Origin: Demequina soli
GTDB taxonomy: Bacteria; Actinomycetota; Actinomycetes; Actinomycetales; Demequinaceae
Assembly: GCF_000971195.1 (NCBI RefSeq)
Contig: NZ_BBLZ01000002.1
Location: 513,736-577,735 of the forward strand
DNA: 64,000 nt
Direction: 5' to 3'
Part shown: positions 26,234 through 35,000 of the stretch, piece after piece
Position numbering within the stretch: the stretch's first letter is position 1
Layout of the letters: each line of letters starts with the position of its first letter
Translations under genes and position numbers: made by a program
The notes under the pieces: model-generated
Database searches by the model: none
What the model was told of the DNA's origin: nothing
Seen by the model: only the letters and a program-made list of their open reading frames with translations

Positions 26234-28387
26234 TCAGCCCTCGGGGATGGAGAGGTACAGGCGCAGCGACAGCGCCTCCATCGTCTGCGGGTCGCCCGGC
26301 TGGATGACGGCGTCGGGCCGCTCCGCGAGCGACTCCCACGCGCTGTCCCACGCGAGCCGCCACGGCTCGCCCTGGTCCTCGGGGATCGTCACGTCGACCG
26401 CGTGCCCCGCGCCGTTGACCACCACCAGCGCATCGGCCTCCCGCGCGTCGGACAGCGACCGCATGAACTGCACGACGCGGGTCTCGGGGTCCTCCCACCA
26501 GTCCTCGTCCTCGTGCTCGCCGTCCTTGCGGAACCAGGCCGAGTCGGCGCGGAACAGCCGGTCGGTGGGGTCCTCGTCGACGCCGTCGTAGAACCGGCCG
26601 GGGCGCAGCACGCGGTGCTCGCGGCGCAGCCGCAGCAGCTCCGCGATCGACGCGCGCAGGTCCTCCTGCCACTGCTCGAGGTCCCAGTCGAACCACGAGA
26701 TCGCGTTGTCCTGGCAGTACGCGTTGTTGTTGCCACCCTGGCTGCGGCCGATCTCGTCCCCGCCGAGGATCATCGGGGTGCCCGCGGACACCAGCAGCGT
26801 GCCGAGCATGTTGCGCATGGAACGGCGGCGCGCGTGGAGGATCTCCGGGTCGTCCGTGGCGCCCTCCACGCCGTGGTTGAAGGACCGGTTGTTGTCGGTG
26901 CCGTCGCGGTTGTCCTCGCCGTTGGCCTCGTTGTGCTTGTGGTTGTAGGCCGTGAGGTCGTGGGCGGTGAAGCCGTCATGCGCCGTGATGAAGTTGACCG
27001 ACGAGACGGGCCCCCGCATCCCGTACGGGTCCGAGTGGCCGAACAGGTCCGACGAGCCCGCGATGCGGGTCGCGAGCTCGGGAGCGGTGGGGTGGTGGCG
27101 CTGGCCTCCCGCGGCCGCGCCCCACTGGAGCCAGAAGGCGCGCGTGTAGTCGCGGAAGCGGTCGTTCCACTCCGCCATCGGCTGCGGGAAGTTGCCCACC
27201 TGCCAGCCGCCGAGCCCCACGTCCCACGGCTCGGCGATGAGCTTGAGGCCGCTGAGCACGGGGTCCGTGATGAGGCCCACGAGGAACGGGTGGTCGCTCG
27301 AGAAGCCCTGCATCGTGCGCCCCAGCGTGGCCGCGAGGTCGAAGCGGAAGCCGTCGACGTGCATCTCCGTCGCCCAGTAGCGCAGCGAGTCGAGCGCCAT
27401 CTTGGTCACGAGCGGGTGCGAGAAGTCGAGCGTGTTGCCGGTGCCGGTCGTGTCGTCGTAGTGCTGCGGCGCGTGCGGCTGGTGGCGGTAGTACACGCGG
27501 TTGTCGAGCCCCTTCCACGACAGCACGCGGTCCGCGCTCGAGCCCTCGCACGTGTGGTTGTAGACCACGTCGAGGATCACCTCGAGGCCGCCCTGGTGCA
27601 GCAGGTCGACCATGCCGCAGAACTCGTCCTGCACCGCCTGGGCGCCCGCGGCGCGCGCCGCCTCGGTCGCGTACCCGGCGTGAGGAGCGAAGAACCCGAG
27701 CGTCGAGTAGCCCCAGTACGAGTCGAGCCCGCCGTGCTCGAGGTGCGGCTCGGGCGCGAAGGCGTGGATCGGCAGCAGCTCGAGCGCCGTGACGCCCAGC
27801 GACGTGAGGTAGTCGATCGCCGCGGGGTGCGCGAGCCCCGCGTAGGTGCCGCGCAGCTCCTCGGGCACGCCCGGCATCGTCCGCGTGAACCCCTTGACAT
27901 GGGTCTCGTAGATCACGGTGTCGGTCCAGCGCACGCGCGGGTGCGGGGTCTGCCACGGGCCCGAGGGCTTCTCGGTGACCACCGACCGGGGCATGAGGGG
28001 CGCCGAGTCCGTCGCGTCGCGCGAGCTCAGCAGGGCGCGCGAGCCCGGCTGCGTCATCGGCGCCACGCGGCCCTCGATCCCGCGCCCGTACGGGTCGAGC
28101 AGCAGCTTCGCCGGGTTGTAGCGGTGGCCCTGCTTCGGGTTCCACGGGCCCGACGCGCGGAAGCCGTAGCGCTGGCCCGCCTCGATGCCGGGGATGAAGC
28201 CGTGCCAGATGCCGTTGCGGGGGCCGCGCAGCGCGATGCGCGTCTCGGTGCGCCCGTCCTCGGAGAACAGGCACAGGTGCATCCCTGTGGCGTGCGCCGC
28301 GTACACCGCGACGGTGGCACCGCCCGCGGCCAGATGAACGCCGAGGCGCTGCGGGTTGGGGGAGGGCTCGACCGTGGCGGCGTTCAT
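26234..28387 (-). CDS. glgX: Glycogen debranching enzyme
   Basis: This 717-residue GH13_11 isoamylase-type enzyme cleaves alpha-1,6 branches of glycogen or limit dextrins in the cytoplasm. An N-terminal CBM48 domain (RLGVHLAAGGATVAVYAAHA) is followed by a barrel with the nucleophile Asp350 (FRFDLAATLGR) and the acid Glu386 (AEPWD), then a C-terminal beta domain. No ribosome site precedes either candidate ATG (28393 or 28387). An AT-rich TAACAAT lies 6 bases before 28387, which hints at a leaderless start there. Together with glgB and glgE it completes glucan turnover in the window. Confidence 0.94.
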   Translation of the reverse strand: MNAATVEPSPNPQRLGVHLAAGGATVAVYAAHATGMHLCLFSEDGRTETRIALRGPRNGIWHGFIPGIEAGQRYGFRASGPWNPKQGHRYNPAKLLLDPYGRGIEGRVAPMTQPGSRALLSSRDATDSAPLMPRSVVTEKPSGPWQTPHPRVRWTDTVIYETHVKGFTRTMPGVPEELRGTYAGLAHPAAIDYLTSLGVTALELLPIHAFAPEPHLEHGGLDSYWGYSTLGFFAPHAGYATEAARAAGAQAVQDEFCGMVDLLHQGGLEVILDVVYNHTCEGSSADRVLSWKGLDNRVYYRHQPHAPQHYDDTTGTGNTLDFSHPLVTKMALDSLRYWATEMHVDGFRFDLAATLGRTMQGFSSDHPFLVGLITDPVLSGLKLIAEPWDVGLGGWQVGNFPQPMAEWNDRFRDYTRAFWLQWGAAAGGQRHHPTAPELATRIAGSSDLFGHSDPYGMRGPVSSVNFITAHDGFTAHDLTAYNHKHNEANGEDNRDGTDNNRSFNHGVEGATDDPEILHARRRSMRNMLGTLLVSAGTPMILGGDEIGRSQGGNNNAYCQDNAISWFDWDLEQWQEDLRASIAELLRLRREHRVLRPGRFYDGVDEDPTDRLFRADSAWFRKDGEHEDEDWWEDPETRVVQFMRSLSDAREADALVVVNGAGHAVDVTIPEDQGEPWRLAWDSAWESLAERPDAVIQPGDPQTMEALSLRLYLSIPEG

Positions 28388-28458
28388 GTCCATATTGTTA
28401 GCCCACAACGCCCCGGGGCCCCGGTTGCTTCCGCCGTCGGCGCCGTCGCGGGCGCCGC

Positions 28459-28464
28459 TAGGCT
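28459..28464 (+). promoter_or_regulatory. -10 box TAGGCT of etfBA
   Basis: TAGGCT ends 7 bases before the etfB ATG with no ribosome site between, indicating a leaderless transcript. Confidence 0.6.
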
Positions 28465-28471
28465 GTGCAGC

Positions 28472-29260
28472 ATGCGCATCCTGGTGACGGTGAAGTTCGT
28501 CCCCGACCTGCAGTCGCAGCGGTCCTTCACGGACGGCGCCGTGACGCGTACCGGGGACGACGGCACGATGAACGAGCTCGACGAGAACGCCGTCGAGGCG
28601 GCCCTGCAGCTCAGGGAGGCCGCCGGCGAGGGCGAGGTCTACGCCCTCACCGTGGGTGGGGACGATGCGGTGGCGGCGGTCCGCAAGGCCCTCCAGCTGG
28701 GCGTCGACCACGCCCTCCACGTGGCGGACGCGAGCGTGGCCGGCTCCGACGTGTTCGGCACGGCGAAGGTGCTCGCCGCGGCGGTCCGCAAGGTCCACGA
28801 CGAGGCCCCGCTCGACCTCGTCATCACCGGCATGGCGGCGCTCGACGGCCTCACGTCGATGCTCCCCACCGCGCTCGCGGCCGAGCTCGACTGGTCGCAG
28901 CTCACGCTCGCGTCGGGCCTCACGATCGACGGCGCCACCGCGACCGTGGTGCGCAACCTGCCCGACGCGCACGAGACCGTGTCCGCGCCGCTGCCCGCCG
29001 TCGTGTCCGTGACCGACGAGGCGAACACGCCGCGCTACCCCAACTTCAAGCTGATCATGGCGGCGCGCTCCAAGCCGGTCACCACGTGGACGCTCGAGGA
29101 CCTCGGCGTCGACGCGGCGACCGTCGGCGCCGCGGCCGCGCGCACCGTGGTGGTCGACGCCTCGCCGCGCCCGCCGCGCGAGAACCGCACCGTCGTCACC
29201 GACACGGGGGAGGGCGGCGCCGCGCTCGCCGACTTCCTCATCGAGAGGGGGCTCGCATGA
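28472..29260 (+). CDS. etfB: Electron transfer flavoprotein subunit beta
   Basis: This 262-residue beta subunit of the FAD/AMP-binding electron transfer flavoprotein carries electrons from acyl-CoA and related dehydrogenases toward the respiratory chain. It shows the adenine-nucleotide alpha-hydrolase-like fold with the N-terminal ILVTVKFVPD motif, AVRKALQLGVD, and the family signature region ending in TPRYPNFKLIMAARSK. The length is normal. It overlaps etfA by 4 bases (ATGA). Confidence 0.95.
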   Translation: MRILVTVKFVPDLQSQRSFTDGAVTRTGDDGTMNELDENAVEAALQLREAAGEGEVYALTVGGDDAVAAVRKALQLGVDHALHVADASVAGSDVFGTAKVLAAAVRKVHDEAPLDLVITGMAALDGLTSMLPTALAAELDWSQLTLASGLTIDGATATVVRNLPDAHETVSAPLPAVVSVTDEANTPRYPNFKLIMAARSKPVTTWTLEDLGVDAATVGAAAARTVVVDASPRPPRENRTVVTDTGEGGAALADFLIERGLA

Positions 29261-30210
29261 GCACGGTCGCCGTCCTGGTCGAGAGCCGCGACGGCTCCGT
29301 CACCCAGCCCACGTTCGAGGCGCTCACGCTCGCCCGCACGCTCGGCACGCCCGTCGCCGTGTGGATCGGCGCGGCGCCCGCGCCCGCCGAGGCCGCGCGG
29401 CTCGGGATCCACGGCGCCGAGGAGGTGCGGGTCGTCGACGCGGGCGACGCGGCGCGCCTGCCCGCGGCGGCCGCCGCCGCCCTGGGTGCCGCCACGGCGG
29501 ATGCCGACGTGGTGCTCGTGATCTCGACGTTCGTCAACAAGGAGATCGTGACGCGGCTCGCGCTCGCCACGGGCGCCGGCGTCGTGGTCGACGCCTCGGA
29601 CGCCGAGATGGTCGACGGCCACGTCGAGACCCTCCAGACCGTGTTCGCGGCGACATGGAACGTGCGCACGCGCATCGCGACCGACAAGGCGATCGTCGGC
29701 ATCCGGCCCAACACCACGCAGGCGAGCCCGGGCGAGACCCCCGGCGCGGCCACGCTCGTCGAGGTGGCGGCGGACCTGCCCGAGACCCGCGAGCTGGTCA
29801 CCGGCGTCGAGCCCGTGCCCGCGCCCGACGGCGTCCCGCTCGCGGAGGCGCCCGTCGTGGTGTCCGGCGGCCGCGGCACCAACGGCGACTACACGCTCGT
29901 GCGCGAGCTCGCGGAGCTGCTCGGCGGCGCCGTGGGCGCGTCCCGCGACGCAACCGACGAGGGCTGGATCTCGCACGAGCACATGGTCGGCCAGACCGGC
30001 ACGACCGTCACGCCCGCCCTGTACGTGGCGTGCGGCATCTCGGGAGCCGTCCACCACCGGGGCGGCATGCAGGCCTCCGGCACCATCGTCGCGGTCAACA
30101 TCGACCCGGACGCGCCGATCTTCGAGATCGCCGACTTCGGCGTCGTGGGCGACCTCGGCGACGTGATCCCGCAGGCGATCGCCCGCATCAAGGAGGTCCG
30201 CGGGTCCTGA
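29257..30210 (+). CDS. etfA: Electron transfer flavoprotein subunit alpha
   Basis: This 317-residue alpha subunit binds most of the FAD. The C-terminal FAD domain is clear: VVSGGRGTNGDYTL, then GWISHEHMVGQTGTTVTPALYVACGISGAVHHRGGMQ split by short loops, then AVNIDPDAPIFEIADFGVVGD. An N-terminal nucleotide-like domain pairs with EtfB. It is translationally coupled to etfB. No ETF dehydrogenase or acyl-CoA dehydrogenase gene is adjacent, so the partner enzymes lie elsewhere. Confidence 0.95.
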   Translation: MSTVAVLVESRDGSVTQPTFEALTLARTLGTPVAVWIGAAPAPAEAARLGIHGAEEVRVVDAGDAARLPAAAAAALGAATADADVVLVISTFVNKEIVTRLALATGAGVVVDASDAEMVDGHVETLQTVFAATWNVRTRIATDKAIVGIRPNTTQASPGETPGAATLVEVAADLPETRELVTGVEPVPAPDGVPLAEAPVVVSGGRGTNGDYTLVRELAELLGGAVGASRDATDEGWISHEHMVGQTGTTVTPALYVACGISGAVHHRGGMQASGTIVAVNIDPDAPIFEIADFGVVGDLGDVIPQAIARIKEVRGS

Positions 30211-30218
30211 ACCCGCGG
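30198..30218. terminator. Hairpin spanning the etfA stop codon
   Basis: A perfect 8-bp stem CCGCGGGT/ACCCGCGG has the stop codon in its 5-base loop. It sits at the meeting point of etfA and the convergent minus-strand gene. Confidence 0.6.
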
Positions 30219-30233
30219 GCGCGGGGCGCGGGC

Positions 30234-30638
30234 TCAGCCCAGCAGCGCCTCGCGATCGCCCACGAACCCCGGGCGGCCGACGGGCTCGACCGTGACCCCC
30301 TCGAACGTGTAGCGCTGCGCGAACACGAGCGTGCGGTCCTGCCCGCGCTCCTGCGCGAGCACCATGACGGCGTGCTCGTCGCCGTCCGCGCCCGTGAGCT
30401 GGCCGTCCCACAGCAGCGCGACCCGCTCGGCGGTGGAGCGCTTCGCGGCGTCGCGCGCCGCGCGCACGGTGGTCTCGACGCCGGCGCCCGTGAAGGTCTT
30501 GATGGTCCGGTCGCCGGTGCCGGTCTCCTCGATCAGCGAGGTCGCGAGCCCCTCGGGCCTCGCGACCTGCCCGACGCCGTGCTCGAGCACCGCGAACACG
30601 AGCGCGTGGAGGCTCCTGCCCCCGGGGATGCCTGTCAT
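30234..30638 (-). CDS. Hypothetical protein
   Basis: This 134-residue soluble protein belongs to no family I recognise. It appears mixed alpha/beta, with an N-terminal helix (LHALVFAVLEHGVGQVA) and a beta-strand pair near the end (RTLVFAQRYTFEGVTVEPV). There is no signal peptide, cysteine cluster or catalytic pattern. GGAGG lies before the chosen ATG and inside the end of the upstream SDR gene, separated by 1 base, so the two form an operon. Coding is supported by that spacing and by codon bias. Confidence 0.7.
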   Translation of the reverse strand: MTGIPGGRSLHALVFAVLEHGVGQVARPEGLATSLIEETGTGDRTIKTFTGAGVETTVRAARDAAKRSTAERVALLWDGQLTGADGDEHAVMVLAQERGQDRTLVFAQRYTFEGVTVEPVGRPGFVGDREALLG

Positions 30639-30639
30639 G

Positions 30640-31467
30640 TCAGTCCTCCGCATCGATGCTGAGGGAGAGATCCTCCCACCGGTCGACCTCGGCGCCCAGA
30701 CGCGCCAGCTTGGCCCGCGTCTGGGTGACCGCGTGCGCGCCGCCGATGAGGTGGAGCGGTGGCGCGGGCTCCTCCGCGAGGCGCAGCATCGCCTCGGCGG
30801 CCGCGCGCGGCGAGCCCGGCTGGTGGCCGGGCAGCGCGTGGATGCGGTCCCAGAAGGGCCGCATCACGTCCTCGTAGTCGGGAAGGATCTCCTCCTTCTT
30901 CGCGCCGCTCGGGATCCACAGCGTGCGGATCGGGCCGGGCTCGAGCAGCGTCACCGTGATCCCCAGGTGCGCGACCTCGGCGGCGAGCGCCTCCATGAAC
31001 CCCGACACCGCGAACTTCGAGGCGCAGTAGTACCCGAGCCCCGCGGAGCCGCGCACGCCCGCGATCGAGGACACCGTGAAGATGCGGCCCGAGCGCTGCG
31101 CGCGGAGGTGGGGCAGCAGCGCCGTCGTGACGGCGGCCGCGCCCCAGAAGTTGGCGTCCATGACCTCGTGCGCGTCGGCCGGCTCGGATTCCTCGATCGT
31201 CGAGAAGTAGCCGATGCCCGCGTTGTTGACGAGCACGTCGACCCGGCCGAACCGCGCGAGGGCCGCGTCCACGGCGGCGGCGACCGCCGCATCGTCCCTC
31301 ACCTCGAGCGGGAGCGCGAGGACGGTGTCGGGGAAGCGGGCGACCAGGGCGTCGAGCGTCTCCGGGCGGCGCGCGGTCGCGACCACCCGGTGGCCCGCCT
31401 CCGCCGCGCGCTCGGCGGTCGCGCGGCCGATGCCGGTCGAGCAGCCGGTGATGAACCAGACGGCCAT
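30640..31467 (-). CDS. Short-chain dehydrogenase/reductase
   Basis: This 275-residue classical SDR has the NAD(P)-binding TGCSTGIG motif near the N-terminus, the NNAG motif and the catalytic Ser-Tyr-Lys set (TVSSIAG, YYCASK). Arg residues after the first strand (ATARRPE) suggest NADP(H). The C-terminal region is extended in the manner of the ketoreductase-like SDRs active on steroids or retinol-type alcohols, but the substrate cannot be told. AAGGAG precedes the ATG, and a -10 box TAGCGT lies at 31503-31498 on the minus strand. Confidence 0.88.
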   Translation of the reverse strand: MAVWFITGCSTGIGRATAERAAEAGHRVVATARRPETLDALVARFPDTVLALPLEVRDDAAVAAAVDAALARFGRVDVLVNNAGIGYFSTIEESEPADAHEVMDANFWGAAAVTTALLPHLRAQRSGRIFTVSSIAGVRGSAGLGYYCASKFAVSGFMEALAAEVAHLGITVTLLEPGPIRTLWIPSGAKKEEILPDYEDVMRPFWDRIHALPGHQPGSPRAAAEAMLRLAEEPAPPLHLIGGAHAVTQTRAKLARLGAEVDRWEDLSLSIDAED

Positions 31468-31531
31468 GGGAGCTCCTTCGCGTCGAGGTACCCCGACACG
31501 CTAGCGCGCGGAGGTCCCGGGCCGCGGCCCG

Positions 31532-31876
31532 CTAGGGCAGGGGCACCGTCTGGCCGTCGATCTCGACGGTTGTCGGCCCGGACGAGCCCATGTCGTCCCA
31601 CGAGCCGAGGATGTGGGCGGCCACCACGATGAACAGCACCAGCCCGGCGATCGAGATCACGGCCCACACCGCGAAGAAGGCCCACGCGAGGGGCCCCGAG
31701 CGCGCGGGCAGGGACACGAGCGGGTCGCCGGCGCCGTGGCGACCGCCGGGGAAGGGGCGCCCCCGGCCGGCGGACTGCGCCGCATCGTCCATCGCCTGCT
31801 GGTGGTGCATGCGCGCCAGCTGCTCCTGCTGGAGCCTCGCCTGCGCCGCCAGCTCGTCGTTGAAGCTCTGGTCCAT
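31532..31876 (-). CDS. Small single-pass membrane protein
   Basis: This 114-residue protein has a Gln/Ala-rich helical N-terminus (MDQSFNDELAAQARLQQEQLARMHHQQ), then a Gly/Arg/Pro linker, then one membrane helix (about residues 68-92, LAWAFFAVWAVISIAGLVLFIV region) and a short outer tail. No family is recognised. The ATG at 31876 has GAGGGGG upstream; an in-frame TTG at 31903 overlaps a likely -10 box and is less probable. It stands alone between the SDR gene and the divergent nuclease gene. Confidence 0.72.
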   Translation of the reverse strand: MDQSFNDELAAQARLQQEQLARMHHQQAMDDAAQSAGRGRPFPGGRHGAGDPLVSLPARSGPLAWAFFAVWAVISIAGLVLFIVVAAHILGSWDDMGSSGPTTVEIDGQTVPLP

Positions 31877-31974
31877 CGCCGCCCCCTCGCCGTTGGTGCT
31901 CAACCTAGCGCCGCGACGGCCACGGGGGGAAGGGTGCGCGACGCGCGAGGGACGCGCCCCCGCGTCGCGGGCAT

Positions 31975-31996
31975 GTTATCCACCTGTTCATCAACT
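31975..31996 (+). promoter_or_regulatory. Possible PHO box
   Basis: Two adjacent 11-base units, GTTATCCACCT and GTTCATCAACT, resemble the paired GTTCACC-type repeats bound by PhoP in actinobacteria. They lie about 63-84 bases before the start of a nucleotide-scavenging gene, which fits phosphate control, although the distance to the -10 box is longer than usual. Confidence 0.35.
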
Positions 31997-32045
31997 GGAA
32001 ATGGAGGTTTTACCAGCCGGAAGCCAACGGTTCGACTGCCATCCC

Positions 32046-32051
32046 TAGCCT
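32046..32051 (+). promoter_or_regulatory. -10 box TAGCCT of the nuclease gene
   Basis: It ends 7 bases before the GTG start at 32059 with no ribosome site between, so the message is probably leaderless. Confidence 0.6.
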
Positions 32052-32058
32052 GTGTCGG

Positions 32059-35000
32059 GTGACCATCACACCCCCCAGAAGCGTGCGCAGAGCTGGCGCC
32101 GCCACCGTCCTGGGCGCCATCGGCGCCTCCGTCCTCACGGCGTTGCCGGCCTCGGCCGTCGCCGCCTCCGACCTGTTCTTCTCCGAGTATGTGGAGGGCA
32201 GCGGCTACAACAAGGCCGTCGAGATCTACAACGGCACCGGCGAGGCCGTCGACCTGTCCGCCTACCAGGTCCGCATGTACGCGAACGCGAACACCACCTT
32301 CTCGTCGATCACCCTCGCCGGCACCGTCGCGCCCGGTGACGTGTTCGTCCTGGCGAGCTCGAACACCTCGAGCACGAACGCCGTCGCCGCGCTCGCCGAC
32401 CAGACCAGCGGATCGATCGCCTGGAACGGCAACGACCCGATCGAGCTCGTGCACTCGGGCGAGGTCATCGACAGGCTCGGCGTCGTCGGCACGGGTGCCG
32501 ACTACGGCGTCGACGTGTCGTTGCGCAGGAACGCCGACGTGTGCGCGGGAGCGACCACGTTCGATCTCGCGCAGTGGACCGACGCGGGCAAGGACGTGGT
32601 CGCGGGTCTCGGCTCGCACACCGCGTCGTGCTCGGGCGAGCCGCCGGCCGACGTCCCGCCGACGGTCACGAGCGTGGTCCCGGCCGACGGCGCCGCGGGC
32701 GTCGCGACCGACGCCGCGATCGTGGTGACGTTCTCCGAGGACGTCATCGCGAGCGACCCGTTCACGCTCACGTGCGACGACGAGCCCGTCGCGATCGACT
32801 ACACGGGCTCGGGCGCGGCCTACACCGTCACCCCGGCCGAGGCGCTGCCCGAGGCCGCCACGTGCGAGCTCACCATCGACGGCATCGACATCGAGGACCG
32901 CGACGGCGAGGCCGACCCGATGGCGGCCGACTTCGTCAGCTCGTTCTCCACCGTCGGGCTCGTCACCCCGATCTCCGCGGTCCAGGGCACCACCGACACC
33001 AGCCCGCTCGCGGGCTCGACGGTCACCGTCGAGGGCGTCGTCGTGGGCGACTACGAGGGCACCAGCGCCGAGGGCGCGCTGCGCGGCTTCTACGTCCAGT
33101 CGCGCGACGAGGACCAGGACGGCGACCCGGCCACCTCCGAGGCCGTCTTCGTCTACCAGCCCGACGTCGACGTCGTCTCCGTGGGCGACGTGGTCGCCGT
33201 GACCGGCAAGGTCTCGGAGTACCAGGGCCAGACGCAGATCACCGCCGGCTCGGTCGACGTGCTCGACACCGGCGCGAGCGTCGCCCCGACGCCCGTGTCG
33301 CTGCCGTTCCCCGACGCGACCCACGCCGAGCGCTACGAGGGCATGCTCGTCAGCTTCGCGCAGGACCTCACGGTCACCGAGACCTACCTCCTCGGCCGGT
33401 TCAACGAGGTCATGGTCGCCGGCGACGGCAAGCTCGACCAGCCGAGCGCGGTGGTCGCGCCCGGCGCCGACGCGATCGCGCTCCAGCAGGCCAACGATCT
33501 TGACAAGATCAAGGTCGACGACGCGGTCAACCTCCAGAACATCACGCCGATGGGTCTGGGCGGGCAGCCGCTCGACGTCGCGGACCCGCTGCGCAGCGGC
33601 GACACCGTGACGGGCCTGACCGGCGTGCTCACCTACACGTGGGGTGGGAACTCGGCCTCGGGCAACGCCTGGCGCGTGCGCCCGGTGAGCGCCGAGGCCG
33701 CGACGCCCGACTTCCAGAGCGCCAACCCGCGCCCGACCGCGGCCCCCGAGGTCGGCGGCGACGTGAAGGTCGCGGCCTTCAACGTCCTCAACTACTTCCT
33801 CACCACAGCCTCGGGCACCGTCTGCGGCCCCGACGGTGAGAAGCAGGAGTGCCGGGGCGCCGACTCCCAGGAGGAGCTCGACCGTCAGACGGACAAGCTC
33901 GTCCAGGCGCTCGTCGCGCTCGACGCCGACGTCATCGGCCTCGCCGAGCTCGAGAACACGCCCGGCGTCGAGCCGGCAGCGTACCTCGCCGAGCAGATGA
34001 ACGCCGCGACCGGCACGGACTCGTGGTCCTACGTCGACACCGGCGTGGTGGGCACCGACACCATCCGCGTCGGCTTCCTCTACGACTCCGCGGTCGTGTC
34101 CGAGGTCGGCGACCTCGCCATCCTGGACGACTCGGTCGACCCGACGTTCAACGACGACGCCAACCGTCCCTCGATCGCGCAGAGCTTCGAGGAGAAGGCG
34201 ACGGGCCAGACCTTCACGGCGGTCGAGAACCACTGGAAGTCCAAGGGCTCGTGCCCCGCGGCCTCCGACACCGCGAACGGCGACCAGGGCGACGGCAAGA
34301 GCTGCTGGAACGGCGTGCGCACCGCGGCGGCCCAGGCGGTCGTCAACTGGCTCGACACCCACCCCACGGGCGTCGAGGACGACGACTACATCGTCATGGG
34401 CGACCTCAACTCGTACGGCCAGGAGGACCCGATCCAGGTGCTCCGCGACGCCGGCTACGCCGAGCTCGCCGAGGACTACTCCTACGTCTACGACGGCCAG
34501 TGGGGCTCGCTCGACTACGCCTTCGCGTCCGCCTCGATGGCGGGCCAGGTGACCGACGCCGCGCACCTCCACATCAACTCCGACGAGCCGACCGTGCTCG
34601 ACTACAACACCGAGTACAAGTCCGCGGCGCAGCTCGAGGACCTGTACGCGGCCGACATGTACCGCACCTCGGACCACGACCCGGTCCTCGTCGGCCTCGA
34701 CCTGGGCACCACCAAGGTCCAGATCCTCGGGACCAACGACTTCCACGGGCGCATCCTGCCGACGCTCTCGAGCGGCCAGGCCGGCGCGGCCGTGATGGCC
34801 GGAGCCGTCAAGCAGCTCGAGTCGCAGTACCCCAACTCGGTGTTCGCGGCCGCGGGCGACCTCATCGGAGCCTCGACCTTCGAGAGCTTCGTGGCCAAGG
34901 ACAAGCCGACCATCGACGTGTTCAACGCGATGGGCCTCGATGTCTCGGCGGTGGGCAACCACGAGTTCGACCAGGGCTACGACGACCTTGTCGGTCGCGT